Below are positions 1 to 12,874 of a stretch of DNA of 64,000 nt, piece by piece. The DNA lies in NCBI GenBank assembly GCA_012656075.1, contig JAAKBF010000038.1:1-64000 (forward strand), given 5' to 3'. Both the position numbers and the translations under genes were made by a program. The stretch is from Phytophthora hibernalis (Eukaryota; Oomycota; Peronosporomycetes; Peronosporales; Peronosporaceae). Position 1 is the stretch's first letter. The number at the start of each line of letters is the position of its first letter. The notes under the pieces are model-generated. The model saw nothing but the letters and a program-made list of their open reading frames with translations. It did no database searches and had not been told where the DNA came from.

Positions 1-452
1 CGTCTGTCTGCTGCCACACCTGGCTTACCGCCGCCGCCCATGTATCGTACTACGCCTTCGACATCGTCCATGGCTCCACGGGCCTCAGTCTCGCGTCCAG
101 AAGCCAGGCGAGAGAGCCCTGGGTCGAGCACCGTCCGGGTCATCGTCGGCTTGGGCCATGGGTGGCGGCTGTCTGAACGGCCGTTTGGCCATGTACGCAG
201 CGGCGCACCAGCGCTCAGACAGAACCCCTGGACGTGAAGCGTACGGAAAGTCGAGACAGTGCGTGATCTCGACAATGAGTTGAGGCACCTCGCGAGACGT
301 CGGAGGGCCGCGGGTGAGTGATGCGATAGACCGTGCCGGTAAGCAGAAGGTGTGTGGACGTGTGTGTGGCATGGTGGGGCGTGCGAGAAGTGTTTTAGCG
401 TGCGTCGGAACGTGCAAATTTTGTGAGGCGTGTGCGGAGTTGAATGTTTGGC

Positions 453-456
453 GCCT

Positions 457-514
<58 letters not shown>

Positions 515-525
515 GGGTCGCGGCA
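453..525 (+). tRNA. tRNA-Phe(GAA), array copy 1 (reference copy)
   Basis: A 73-nt cloverleaf: 7-bp acceptor stem (GCCTCGA with TCGCGGC), D arm GCTC/GAGC, anticodon stem TCAGA/TCTGA with loop CTGAAGA (anticodon GAA), T arm CCTGG/CCGGG with loop TTCGATC, discriminator A73. The A box TAGCTCAGTTGG and B box GGTTCGATCC match Pol III promoter consensus, and TTTTT follows at 526-530. G20, the GAA anticodon and A73, known phenylalanine identity elements, are all present. The acceptor stem has a U4/C69 mismatch, shared by the whole array. CCA is not encoded, as usual in eukaryotes. 4-T spacer; next copy 561 bp on. Confidence 0.96.
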
Positions 526-1013
526 TTTTTGCCCGTGTTGCCTCTCTTTTGCTCGTTTGCAGCGTCTGTCTGCTGCCACACCTGGCTACCGCCGCCGCCC
601 ATGTATCGTACTACGCCTTCGACATCGTCCATGGCTCCACGGGCCTCAGTCTCGCGTCCAGAAGCCAGGCGAGAGAGCCCTGGGTCGAGCACCGTCCGGG
701 TCATCGTCGGCTTGGGCCATGGGTGGCGGCTGTCTGAACGGCCGTTTGGCCATGTACGCAGCGGCGCACCAGCGCTCAGACAGAACCCCTCGACGTGAAG
801 CGTACGGAAAGTCGAGACAGTGCGTGATCTCGACAATGAGTTGAGGCACCTCGCGAGACGTCGGAGGGCCGCGGGTGAGTGATGCGATAGACCGTGCCGG
901 TAAGCAGAAGGTGTGTGGACGTGTGTGTGGCATGGTGGGGCGTGCGAGAAGTGTTTTAGCGTGCGTCGGAACGTGCAAATTTTGTGAGGCGTGTGCGGAG
1001 TTGAATGTTTGGC

Positions 1014-1017
1014 GCCT

Positions 1018-1075
<58 letters not shown>

Positions 1076-1086
1076 GGGTCGCGGCA
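1014..1086 (+). tRNA. tRNA-Phe(GAA), array copy 2
   Basis: Matches copy 1. 5-T spacer; next copy 555 bp on, because the following spacer lost a short segment near 1191. Confidence 0.95.
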
Positions 1087-1568
1087 TTTTTGCCCGTGTT
1101 GCCTCTCTTTTTGCTCGTTTGCAGCGTCTGTCTGCTGCCACACCTGGCTTACCGCCGCCGCCCATGTATCGTACTACGCCTTCGACATCGTCCACGGGCC
1201 TCAGTCTCGCGTCCAGAAGCCAGGCGAGAGAGCCCTGGGTCGAGCACCGTCCGGGTCATCGTCGGCTTGGGCCATGGGTGGCGGCTGTCTGAACGGCCGT
1301 TTGGCCATGTACGCAGCGGCGCACCAGCGCTCGGACAGAACCCCTGGACGTGAAGCGTACGGAAAGTCGAGACAGTGCGTGATCTCGACAATGAGTTGAG
1401 GCACCTCGCGAGACGTCGGAGGGCCGCGGGTGAGTGATGCGATAGACCGTGCCGGTAAGCAGAAGGTGTGTGGACGTGTGTGTGGCATGGTGGGGCGTGC
1501 GAGAAGTGTTTTAGCGTGCGTCGGAACGTGCAAATTTTGTGAGGCGTGTGCGGAGTTGAATGTTTGGC

Positions 1569-1572
1569 GCCT

Positions 1573-1630
<58 letters not shown>

Positions 1631-1641
1631 GGGTCGCGGCA
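1569..1641 (+). tRNA. tRNA-Phe(GAA), array copy 3
   Basis: Matches copy 1. 4-T spacer; next copy 558 bp on (short deletion near 1792). Confidence 0.95.
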
Positions 1642-2126
1642 TTTTTGCCCGTGTTGCCTCTCTTTTGCTCGTTTGCAGCGTCTGTCTGCTGCCACACCTG
1701 GCTTACCGCCGCCGCCCATGTATCGTACTACGCCTTCGACATCGTCCATGGCTCCACGGGCCTCAGTCTCGCGTCCAGAAGCCAGGCGAGAGATGGGTCG
1801 AGCACCGTCCGGGTCATCGTCGGCTTGGGCCATGGGTGGCGGCTGTCTGAACGGCCGTTTGGCCATGTACGCAGCGGCGCACCAGCGCTCGGACAGAACC
1901 CCTCGACGTGAAGCGTACGGAAAGTCGAGACAGAGCGTGATCTCGACAATGAGTTGAGGCACCTCGCGAGACGTCGGAGGGCCGCGGGTGAGTGATGCGA
2001 TAGACCGTGCCGGTAAGCAGAAGGTGTGTGGACGTGTGTGTGGCATGGTGGGGCGTGCGAGAAGTGTTTTAGCGTGCGTCGGAACGTGCAAATTTTGTGA
2101 GGCGTGTGCGGAGTTGAATGTTTGGC

Positions 2127-2130
2127 GCCT

Positions 2131-2188
<58 letters not shown>

Positions 2189-2199
2189 GGGTCGCGGCA
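2127..2199 (+). tRNA. tRNA-Phe(GAA), array copy 4
   Basis: Matches copy 1. 5-T spacer; period 563 bp. Confidence 0.95.
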
Positions 2200-2689
2200 T
2201 TTTTGCCCGTGTTGCCTCTCTTTTTGCTCGTTTGCAGCGTCTGTCTGCTGCCACACCTGGCTTACCGCCGCCGCCCATGTATCGTACTACGCCTTCGACA
2301 TCGTCCATGGCTCCACGGGCCTCAGTCTCGCGTCCAGAAGCCAGGCGAGAGAGCCCTGGGTCGAGCACCGTCCGGGTCATCGTCGGCTTGGGCCATGGGT
2401 GGCGGCTGTCTGAACGGCCGTTTGGCCATGTACGCAGCGGCGCACCAGCGCTCGGACAGAACCCCTGGACGTGAAGCGTACGGAAAGTCGAGACAGTGCG
2501 TGATCTCGACAATGAGTTGAGGCACCTCGCGAGACGTCGGAGGGCCGCGGGTGAGTGATGCGATAGACCGTGCCGGTAAGCAGAAGGTGTGTGGACGTGT
2601 GTGTGGCATGGTGGGGCGTGCGAGAAGTGTTTTAGCGTGCGTCGGAACGTGCAAATTTTGTGAGGCGTGTGCGGAGTTGAATGTTTGGC

Positions 2690-2693
2690 GCCT

Positions 2694-2751
<58 letters not shown>

Positions 2752-2762
2752 GGGTCGCGGCA
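2690..2762 (+). tRNA. tRNA-Phe(GAA), array copy 5
   Basis: Matches copy 1. 4-T spacer; period 562 bp. Confidence 0.95.
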
Positions 2763-3251
2763 TTTTTGCCCGTGTTGCCTCTCTTTTGCTCGTTTGCAGC
2801 GTCTGTCTGCTGCCACACCTGGCTTACCGCCGCCGCCCATGTATCGTACTACGCCTTCGACATCGTCCATGGCTCCACGGGCCTCAGTCTCGCGTCCAGA
2901 AGCCAGGCGAGAGAGCCCTGGGTCGAGCACCGTCCGGGTCATCGTCGGCTTGGGCCATGGGTGGCGGCTGTCTGAACGGCCGTTTGGCCATGTACGCAGC
3001 GGCGCACCAGCGCTCAGACAGAACCCCTGGACGTGAAGCGTACGGAAAGTCGAGACAGTGCGTGATCTCGACAATGAGTTGAGGCACCTCGCGAGACGTC
3101 GGAGGGCCGCGGGTGAGTGATGCGATAGACCGTGCCGGTAAGCAGAAGGTGTGTGGACGTGTGTGTGGCATGGTGGGGCGTGCGAGAAGTGTTTTAGCGT
3201 GCGTCGGAACGTGCAAATTTTGTGAGGCGTGTGCGGAGTTGAATGTTTGGC

Positions 3252-3255
3252 GCCT

Positions 3256-3313
<58 letters not shown>

Positions 3314-3324
3314 GGGTCGCGGCA
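3252..3324 (+). tRNA. tRNA-Phe(GAA), array copy 6
   Basis: Matches copy 1. 5-T spacer; period 563 bp. Confidence 0.95.
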
Positions 3325-3814
3325 TTTTTGCCCGTGTTGCCTCTCTTTTTGCTCGTTTGCAGCGTCTGTCTGCTGCCACACCTGGCTTACCGCCGCCGCC
3401 CATGTATCGTACTACGCCTTCGACATCGTCCATGGCTCCACGGGCCTCAGTCTCGCGTCCAGAAGCCAGGCGAGAGAGCCCTGGGTCGAGCACCGTCCGG
3501 GTCATCGTCGGCTTGGGCCATGGGTGGCGGCTGTCTGAACGGCCGTTTGGCCATGTACGCAGCGGCGCACCAGCGCTCAGACAGAACCCCTCGACGTGAA
3601 GCGTACGGAAAGTCGAGACAGAGCGTGATCTCGACAATGAGTTGAGGCACCTCGCGAGACGTCGGAGGGCCGCGGGTGAGTGATGCGATAGACCGTGCCG
3701 GTAAGCAGAAGGTGTGTGGACGTGTGTGTGGCATGGTGGGGCGTGCGAGAAGTGTTTTAGCGTGCGTCGGAACGTGCAAATTTTGTGAGGCGTGTGCGGA
3801 GTTGAATGTTTGGC

Positions 3815-3818
3815 GCCT

Positions 3819-3876
<58 letters not shown>

Positions 3877-3887
3877 GGGTCGCGGCA
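3815..3887 (+). tRNA. tRNA-Phe(GAA), array copy 7
   Basis: Matches copy 1. 4-T spacer; period 554 bp, with the same short spacer deletion (near 3991) seen after copy 2. Confidence 0.95.
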
Positions 3888-4368
3888 TTTTTGCCCGTGT
3901 TGCCTCTCTTTTGCTCGTTTGCAGCGTCTGTCTGCTGCCACACCTGGCTTACCGCCGCCGCCCATGTATCGTACTACGCCTTCGACATCGTCCACGGGCC
4001 TCAGTCTCGCGTCCAGAAGCCAGGCGAGAGAGCCCTGGGTCGAGCACCGTCCGGGTCATCGTCGGCTTGGGCCATGGGTGGCGGCTGTCTGAACGGCCGT
4101 TTGGCCATGTACGCAGCGGCGCACCAGCGCTCAGACAGAACCCCTCGACGTGAAGCGTACGGAAAGTCGAGACAGTGCGTGATCTCGACAATGAGTTGAG
4201 GCACCTCGCGAGACGTCGGAGGGCCGCGGGTGAGTGATGCGATAGACCGTGCCGGTAAGCAGAAGGTGTGTGGACGTGTGTGTGGCATGGTGGGGCGTGC
4301 GAGAAGTGTTTTAGCGTGCGTCGGAACGTGCAAATTTTGTGAGGCGTGTGCGGAGTTGAATGTTTGGC

Positions 4369-4372
4369 GCCT

Positions 4373-4430
<58 letters not shown>

Positions 4431-4441
4431 GGGTCGCGGCA
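4369..4441 (+). tRNA. tRNA-Phe(GAA), array copy 8
   Basis: Matches copy 1. 5-T spacer; period 563 bp. Last copy before the homogeneous core. Confidence 0.95.
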
Positions 4442-4931
4442 TTTTTGCCCGTGTTGCCTCTCTTTTTGCTCGTTTGCAGCGTCTGTCTGCTGCCACACCT
4501 GGCTTACCGCCGCCGCCCATGTATCGTACTACGCCTTCGACATCGTCCATGGCTCCACGGGCCTCAGTCTCGCGTCCAGAAGCCAGGCGAGAGAGCCCTG
4601 GGTCGAGCACCGTCCGGGTCATCGTCGGCTTGGGCCATGGGTGGCGGCTGTCTGAACGGCCGTTTGGCCATGTACGCAGCGGCGCACCAGCGCTCAGACA
4701 GAACCCCTCGACGTGAAGCGTACGGAAAGTCGAGACAGAGCGTGATCTCGACAATGAGTTGAGGCACCTCGCGAGACGTCGGAGGGCCGCGGGTGAGTGA
4801 TGCGATAGACCGTGCCGGTAAGCAGAAGGTGTGTGGACGTGTGTGTGGCATGGTGGGGCGTGCGAGAAGTGTTTTAGCGTGCGTCGGAACGTGCAAATTT
4901 TGTGAGGCGTGTGCGGAGTTGAATGTTTGGC

Positions 4932-4935
4932 GCCT

Positions 4936-4993
<58 letters not shown>

Positions 4994-5004
4994 GGGTCGC
5001 GGCA
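4932..5004 (+). tRNA. tRNA-Phe(GAA), array copy 9
   Basis: Matches copy 1. First copy of the homogeneous core; 4-T spacer, period 562 bp. Confidence 0.95.
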
Positions 5005-5493
5005 TTTTTGCCCGTGTTGCCTCTCTTTTGCTCGTTTGCAGCGTCTGTCTGCTGCCACACCTGGCTTACCGCCGCCGCCCATGTATCGTACTACGCCTTC
5101 GACATCGTCCATGGCTCCACGGGCCTCAGTCTCGCGTCCAGAAGCCAGGCGAGAGAGCCCTGGGTCGAGCACCGTCCGGGTCATCGTCGGCTTGGGCCAT
5201 GGGTGGCGGCTGTCTGAACGGCCGTTTGGCCATGTACGCAGCGGCGCACCAGCGCTCAGACAGAACCCCTCGACGTGAAGCGTACGGAAAGTCGAGACAG
5301 AGCGTGATCTCGACAATGAGTTGAGGCACCTCGCGAGACGTCGGAGGGCCGCGGGTGAGTGATGCGATAGACCGTGCCGGTAAGCAGAAGGTGTGTGGAC
5401 GTGTGTGTGGCATGGTGGGGCGTGCGAGAAGTGTTTTAGCGTGCGTCGGAACGTGCAAATTTTGTGAGGCGTGTGCGGAGTTGAATGTTTGGC

Positions 5494-5497
5494 GCCT

Positions 5498-5555
<58 letters not shown>

Positions 5556-5566
5556 GGGTCGCGGCA
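5494..5566 (+). tRNA. tRNA-Phe(GAA), array copy 10
   Basis: Matches copy 1; 4-T, 562 bp. Confidence 0.95.
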
Positions 5567-6055
5567 TTTTTGCCCGTGTTGCCTCTCTTTTGCTCGTTTG
5601 CAGCGTCTGTCTGCTGCCACACCTGGCTTACCGCCGCCGCCCATGTATCGTACTACGCCTTCGACATCGTCCATGGCTCCACGGGCCTCAGTCTCGCGTC
5701 CAGAAGCCAGGCGAGAGAGCCCTGGGTCGAGCACCGTCCGGGTCATCGTCGGCTTGGGCCATGGGTGGCGGCTGTCTGAACGGCCGTTTGGCCATGTACG
5801 CAGCGGCGCACCAGCGCTCAGACAGAACCCCTCGACGTGAAGCGTACGGAAAGTCGAGACAGAGCGTGATCTCGACAATGAGTTGAGGCACCTCGCGAGA
5901 CGTCGGAGGGCCGCGGGTGAGTGATGCGATAGACCGTGCCGGTAAGCAGAAGGTGTGTGGACGTGTGTGTGGCATGGTGGGGCGTGCGAGAAGTGTTTTA
6001 GCGTGCGTCGGAACGTGCAAATTTTGTGAGGCGTGTGCGGAGTTGAATGTTTGGC

Positions 6056-6059
6056 GCCT

Positions 6060-6117
<58 letters not shown>

Positions 6118-6128
6118 GGGTCGCGGCA
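6056..6128 (+). tRNA. tRNA-Phe(GAA), array copy 11
   Basis: Matches copy 1; 4-T, 562 bp. Confidence 0.95.
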
Positions 6129-6617
6129 TTTTTGCCCGTGTTGCCTCTCTTTTGCTCGTTTGCAGCGTCTGTCTGCTGCCACACCTGGCTTACCGCCGCC
6201 GCCCATGTATCGTACTACGCCTTCGACATCGTCCATGGCTCCACGGGCCTCAGTCTCGCGTCCAGAAGCCAGGCGAGAGAGCCCTGGGTCGAGCACCGTC
6301 CGGGTCATCGTCGGCTTGGGCCATGGGTGGCGGCTGTCTGAACGGCCGTTTGGCCATGTACGCAGCGGCGCACCAGCGCTCAGACAGAACCCCTCGACGT
6401 GAAGCGTACGGAAAGTCGAGACAGAGCGTGATCTCGACAATGAGTTGAGGCACCTCGCGAGACGTCGGAGGGCCGCGGGTGAGTGATGCGATAGACCGTG
6501 CCGGTAAGCAGAAGGTGTGTGGACGTGTGTGTGGCATGGTGGGGCGTGCGAGAAGTGTTTTAGCGTGCGTCGGAACGTGCAAATTTTGTGAGGCGTGTGC
6601 GGAGTTGAATGTTTGGC

Positions 6618-6621
6618 GCCT

Positions 6622-6679
<58 letters not shown>

Positions 6680-6690
6680 GGGTCGCGGCA
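6618..6690 (+). tRNA. tRNA-Phe(GAA), array copy 12
   Basis: Matches copy 1; 4-T, 562 bp. Confidence 0.95.
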
Positions 6691-7179
6691 TTTTTGCCCG
6701 TGTTGCCTCTCTTTTGCTCGTTTGCAGCGTCTGTCTGCTGCCACACCTGGCTTACCGCCGCCGCCCATGTATCGTACTACGCCTTCGACATCGTCCATGG
6801 CTCCACGGGCCTCAGTCTCGCGTCCAGAAGCCAGGCGAGAGAGCCCTGGGTCGAGCACCGTCCGGGTCATCGTCGGCTTGGGCCATGGGTGGCGGCTGTC
6901 TGAACGGCCGTTTGGCCATGTACGCAGCGGCGCACCAGCGCTCAGACAGAACCCCTCGACGTGAAGCGTACGGAAAGTCGAGACAGAGCGTGATCTCGAC
7001 AATGAGTTGAGGCACCTCGCGAGACGTCGGAGGGCCGCGGGTGAGTGATGCGATAGACCGTGCCGGTAAGCAGAAGGTGTGTGGACGTGTGTGTGGCATG
7101 GTGGGGCGTGCGAGAAGTGTTTTAGCGTGCGTCGGAACGTGCAAATTTTGTGAGGCGTGTGCGGAGTTGAATGTTTGGC

Positions 7180-7183
7180 GCCT

Positions 7184-7241
<58 letters not shown>

Positions 7242-7252
7242 GGGTCGCGGCA
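7180..7252 (+). tRNA. tRNA-Phe(GAA), array copy 13
   Basis: Matches copy 1; 4-T, 562 bp. Confidence 0.95.
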
Positions 7253-7741
7253 TTTTTGCCCGTGTTGCCTCTCTTTTGCTCGTTTGCAGCGTCTGTCTGC
7301 TGCCACACCTGGCTTACCGCCGCCGCCCATGTATCGTACTACGCCTTCGACATCGTCCATGGCTCCACGGGCCTCAGTCTCGCGTCCAGAAGCCAGGCGA
7401 GAGAGCCCTGGGTCGAGCACCGTCCGGGTCATCGTCGGCTTGGGCCATGGGTGGCGGCTGTCTGAACGGCCGTTTGGCCATGTACGCAGCGGCGCACCAG
7501 CGCTCAGACAGAACCCCTCGACGTGAAGCGTACGGAAAGTCGAGACAGAGCGTGATCTCGACAATGAGTTGAGGCACCTCGCGAGACGTCGGAGGGCCGC
7601 GGGTGAGTGATGCGATAGACCGTGCCGGTAAGCAGAAGGTGTGTGGACGTGTGTGTGGCATGGTGGGGCGTGCGAGAAGTGTTTTAGCGTGCGTCGGAAC
7701 GTGCAAATTTTGTGAGGCGTGTGCGGAGTTGAATGTTTGGC

Positions 7742-7745
7742 GCCT

Positions 7746-7803
<58 letters not shown>

Positions 7804-7814
7804 GGGTCGCGGCA
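7742..7814 (+). tRNA. tRNA-Phe(GAA), array copy 14
   Basis: Matches copy 1; 4-T, 562 bp. Confidence 0.95.
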
Positions 7815-8303
7815 TTTTTGCCCGTGTTGCCTCTCTTTTGCTCGTTTGCAGCGTCTGTCTGCTGCCACACCTGGCTTACCGCCGCCGCCCATGTATCGTA
7901 CTACGCCTTCGACATCGTCCATGGCTCCACGGGCCTCAGTCTCGCGTCCAGAAGCCAGGCGAGAGAGCCCTGGGTCGAGCACCGTCCGGGTCATCGTCGG
8001 CTTGGGCCATGGGTGGCGGCTGTCTGAACGGCCGTTTGGCCATGTACGCAGCGGCGCACCAGCGCTCAGACAGAACCCCTCGACGTGAAGCGTACGGAAA
8101 GTCGAGACAGAGCGTGATCTCGACAATGAGTTGAGGCACCTCGCGAGACGTCGGAGGGCCGCGGGTGAGTGATGCGATAGACCGTGCCGGTAAGCAGAAG
8201 GTGTGTGGACGTGTGTGTGGCATGGTGGGGCGTGCGAGAAGTGTTTTAGCGTGCGTCGGAACGTGCAAATTTTGTGAGGCGTGTGCGGAGTTGAATGTTT
8301 GGC

Positions 8304-8307
8304 GCCT

Positions 8308-8365
<58 letters not shown>

Positions 8366-8376
8366 GGGTCGCGGCA
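8304..8376 (+). tRNA. tRNA-Phe(GAA), array copy 15
   Basis: Matches copy 1; 4-T, 562 bp. Confidence 0.95.
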
Positions 8377-8865
8377 TTTTTGCCCGTGTTGCCTCTCTTT
8401 TGCTCGTTTGCAGCGTCTGTCTGCTGCCACACCTGGCTTACCGCCGCCGCCCATGTATCGTACTACGCCTTCGACATCGTCCATGGCTCCACGGGCCTCA
8501 GTCTCGCGTCCAGAAGCCAGGCGAGAGAGCCCTGGGTCGAGCACCGTCCGGGTCATCGTCGGCTTGGGCCATGGGTGGCGGCTGTCTGAACGGCCGTTTG
8601 GCCATGTACGCAGCGGCGCACCAGCGCTCAGACAGAACCCCTCGACGTGAAGCGTACGGAAAGTCGAGACAGAGCGTGATCTCGACAATGAGTTGAGGCA
8701 CCTCGCGAGACGTCGGAGGGCCGCGGGTGAGTGATGCGATAGACCGTGCCGGTAAGCAGAAGGTGTGTGGACGTGTGTGTGGCATGGTGGGGCGTGCGAG
8801 AAGTGTTTTAGCGTGCGTCGGAACGTGCAAATTTTGTGAGGCGTGTGCGGAGTTGAATGTTTGGC

Positions 8866-8869
8866 GCCT

Positions 8870-8927
<58 letters not shown>

Positions 8928-8938
8928 GGGTCGCGGCA
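8866..8938 (+). tRNA. tRNA-Phe(GAA), array copy 16
   Basis: Matches copy 1; 4-T, 562 bp. Confidence 0.95.
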
Positions 8939-9427
8939 TTTTTGCCCGTGTTGCCTCTCTTTTGCTCGTTTGCAGCGTCTGTCTGCTGCCACACCTGGCT
9001 TACCGCCGCCGCCCATGTATCGTACTACGCCTTCGACATCGTCCATGGCTCCACGGGCCTCAGTCTCGCGTCCAGAAGCCAGGCGAGAGAGCCCTGGGTC
9101 GAGCACCGTCCGGGTCATCGTCGGCTTGGGCCATGGGTGGCGGCTGTCTGAACGGCCGTTTGGCCATGTACGCAGCGGCGCACCAGCGCTCAGACAGAAC
9201 CCCTCGACGTGAAGCGTACGGAAAGTCGAGACAGAGCGTGATCTCGACAATGAGTTGAGGCACCTCGCGAGACGTCGGAGGGCCGCGGGTGAGTGATGCG
9301 ATAGACCGTGCCGGTAAGCAGAAGGTGTGTGGACGTGTGTGTGGCATGGTGGGGCGTGCGAGAAGTGTTTTAGCGTGCGTCGGAACGTGCAAATTTTGTG
9401 AGGCGTGTGCGGAGTTGAATGTTTGGC

Positions 9428-9431
9428 GCCT

Positions 9432-9489
<58 letters not shown>

Positions 9490-9500
9490 GGGTCGCGGCA
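9428..9500 (+). tRNA. tRNA-Phe(GAA), array copy 17
   Basis: Matches copy 1; 4-T, 562 bp. Confidence 0.95.
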
Positions 9501-9989
9501 TTTTTGCCCGTGTTGCCTCTCTTTTGCTCGTTTGCAGCGTCTGTCTGCTGCCACACCTGGCTTACCGCCGCCGCCCATGTATCGTACTACGCCTTCGACA
9601 TCGTCCATGGCTCCACGGGCCTCAGTCTCGCGTCCAGAAGCCAGGCGAGAGAGCCCTGGGTCGAGCACCGTCCGGGTCATCGTCGGCTTGGGCCATGGGT
9701 GGCGGCTGTCTGAACGGCCGTTTGGCCATGTACGCAGCGGCGCACCAGCGCTCAGACAGAACCCCTCGACGTGAAGCGTACGGAAAGTCGAGACAGAGCG
9801 TGATCTCGACAATGAGTTGAGGCACCTCGCGAGACGTCGGAGGGCCGCGGGTGAGTGATGCGATAGACCGTGCCGGTAAGCAGAAGGTGTGTGGACGTGT
9901 GTGTGGCATGGTGGGGCGTGCGAGAAGTGTTTTAGCGTGCGTCGGAACGTGCAAATTTTGTGAGGCGTGTGCGGAGTTGAATGTTTGGC

Positions 9990-9993
9990 GCCT

Positions 9994-10051
<58 letters not shown>

Positions 10052-10062
10052 GGGTCGCGGCA
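9990..10062 (+). tRNA. tRNA-Phe(GAA), array copy 18
   Basis: Matches copy 1; 4-T, 562 bp. Confidence 0.95.
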
Positions 10063-10551
10063 TTTTTGCCCGTGTTGCCTCTCTTTTGCTCGTTTGCAGC
10101 GTCTGTCTGCTGCCACACCTGGCTTACCGCCGCCGCCCATGTATCGTACTACGCCTTCGACATCGTCCATGGCTCCACGGGCCTCAGTCTCGCGTCCAGA
10201 AGCCAGGCGAGAGAGCCCTGGGTCGAGCACCGTCCGGGTCATCGTCGGCTTGGGCCATGGGTGGCGGCTGTCTGAACGGCCGTTTGGCCATGTACGCAGC
10301 GGCGCACCAGCGCTCAGACAGAACCCCTCGACGTGAAGCGTACGGAAAGTCGAGACAGAGCGTGATCTCGACAATGAGTTGAGGCACCTCGCGAGACGTC
10401 GGAGGGCCGCGGGTGAGTGATGCGATAGACCGTGCCGGTAAGCAGAAGGTGTGTGGACGTGTGTGTGGCATGGTGGGGCGTGCGAGAAGTGTTTTAGCGT
10501 GCGTCGGAACGTGCAAATTTTGTGAGGCGTGTGCGGAGTTGAATGTTTGGC

Positions 10552-10556
10552 GCCTG

Positions 10557-10613
<57 letters not shown>

Positions 10614-10624
10614 GGGTCGCGGCA
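10552..10624 (+). tRNA. tRNA-Phe(GAA), array copy 19, C5G variant
   Basis: Differs from copy 1 by C5 to G (acceptor strand GCCTGGA). Position 5 now faces G68, so two adjacent acceptor pairs (4-69, 5-68) are mismatched. Promoter boxes and anticodon are intact. 5-T spacer, 563 bp. Confidence 0.88.
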
Positions 10625-11114
10625 TTTTTGCCCGTGTTGCCTCTCTTTTTGCTCGTTTGCAGCGTCTGTCTGCTGCCACACCTGGCTTACCGCCGCCGCC
10701 CATGTATCGTACTACGCCTTCGACATCGTCCATGGCTCCACGGGCCTCAGTCTCGCGTCCAGAAGCCAGGCGAGAGAGCCCTGGGTCGAGCACCGTCCGG
10801 GTCATCGTCGGCTTGGGCCATGGGTGGCGGCTGTCTGAACGGCCGTTTGGCCATGTACGCAGCGGCGCACCAGCGCTCAGACAGAACCCCTCGACGTGAA
10901 GCGTACGGAAAGTCGAGACAGAGCGTGATCTCGACAATGAGTTGAGGCACCTCGCGAGACGTCGGAGGGCCGCGGGTGAGTGATGCGATAGACCGTGCCG
11001 GTAAGCAGAAGGTGTGTGGACGTGTGTGTGGCATGGTGGGGCGTGCGAGAAGTGTTTTAGCGTGCGTCGGAACGTGCAAATTTTGTGAGGCGTGTGCGGA
11101 GTTGAATGTTTGGC

Positions 11115-11118
11115 GCCT

Positions 11119-11176
<58 letters not shown>

Positions 11177-11187
11177 GGGTCGCGGCA
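11115..11187 (+). tRNA. tRNA-Phe(GAA), array copy 20
   Basis: Matches copy 1; 4-T, 562 bp. Confidence 0.95.
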
Positions 11188-11676
11188 TTTTTGCCCGTGT
11201 TGCCTCTCTTTTGCTCGTTTGCAGCGTCTGTCTGCTGCCACACCTGGCTTACCGCCGCCGCCCATGTATCGTACTACGCCTTCGACATCGTCCATGGCTC
11301 CACGGGCCTCAGTCTCGCGTCCAGAAGCCAGGCGAGAGAGCCCTGGGTCGAGCACCGTCCGGGTCATCGTCGGCTTGGGCCATGGGTGGCGGCTGTCTGA
11401 ACGGCCGTTTGGCCATGTACGCAGCGGCGCACCAGCGCTCAGACAGAACCCCTCGACGTGAAGCGTACGGAAAGTCGAGACAGAGCGTGATCTCGACAAT
11501 GAGTTGAGGCACCTCGCGAGACGTCGGAGGGCCGCGGGTGAGTGATGCGATAGACCGTGCCGGTAAGCAGAAGGTGTGTGGACGTGTGTGTGGCATGGTG
11601 GGGCGTGCGAGAAGTGTTTTAGCGTGCGTCGGAACGTGCAAATTTTGTGAGGCGTGTGCGGAGTTGAATGTTTGGC

Positions 11677-11680
11677 GCCT

Positions 11681-11738
<58 letters not shown>

Positions 11739-11749
11739 GGGTCGCGGCA
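11677..11749 (+). tRNA. tRNA-Phe(GAA), array copy 21
   Basis: Matches copy 1; 4-T, 562 bp. Confidence 0.95.
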
Positions 11750-12238
11750 TTTTTGCCCGTGTTGCCTCTCTTTTGCTCGTTTGCAGCGTCTGTCTGCTGC
11801 CACACCTGGCTTACCGCCGCCGCCCATGTATCGTACTACGCCTTCGACATCGTCCATGGCTCCACGGGCCTCAGTCTCGCGTCCAGAAGCCAGGCGAGAG
11901 AGCCCTGGGTCGAGCACCGTCCGGGTCATCGTCGGCTTGGGCCATGGGTGGCGGCTGTCTGAACGGCCGTTTGGCCATGTACGCAGCGGCGCACCAGCGC
12001 TCAGACAGAACCCCTCGACGTGAAGCGTACGGAAAGTCGAGACAGAGCGTGATCTCGACAATGAGTTGAGGCACCTCGCGAGACGTCGGAGGGCCGCGGG
12101 TGAGTGATGCGATAGACCGTGCCGGTAAGCAGAAGGTGTGTGGACGTGTGTGTGGCATGGTGGGGCGTGCGAGAAGTGTTTTAGCGTGCGTCGGAACGTG
12201 CAAATTTTGTGAGGCGTGTGCGGAGTTGAATGTTTGGC

Positions 12239-12242
12239 GCCT

Positions 12243-12300
<58 letters not shown>

Positions 12301-12311
12301 GGGTCGCGGCA
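12239..12311 (+). tRNA. tRNA-Phe(GAA), array copy 22
   Basis: Matches copy 1; 5-T, 563 bp. Confidence 0.95.
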
Positions 12312-12801
12312 TTTTTGCCCGTGTTGCCTCTCTTTTTGCTCGTTTGCAGCGTCTGTCTGCTGCCACACCTGGCTTACCGCCGCCGCCCATGTATCGTACT
12401 ACGCCTTCGACATCGTCCATGGCTCCACGGGCCTCAGTCTCGCGTCCAGAAGCCAGGCGAGAGAGCCCTGGGTCGAGCACCGTCCGGGTCATCGTCGGCT
12501 TGGGCCATGGGTGGCGGCTGTCTGAACGGCCGTTTGGCCATGTACGCAGCGGCGCACCAGCGCTCAGACAGAACCCCTCGACGTGAAGCGTACGGAAAGT
12601 CGAGACAGAGCGTGATCTCGACAATGAGTTGAGGCACCTCGCGAGACGTCGGAGGGCCGCGGGTGAGTGATGCGATAGACCGTGCCGGTAAGCAGAAGGT
12701 GTGTGGACGTGTGTGTGGCATGGTGGGGCGTGCGAGAAGTGTTTTAGCGTGCGTCGGAACGTGCAAATTTTGTGAGGCGTGTGCGGAGTTGAATGTTTGG
12801 C

Positions 12802-12805
12802 GCCT

Positions 12806-12863
<58 letters not shown>

Positions 12864-12874
12864 GGGTCGCGGCA
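12802..12874 (+). tRNA. tRNA-Phe(GAA), array copy 23
   Basis: Matches copy 1; 4-T, 562 bp. Confidence 0.95.
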
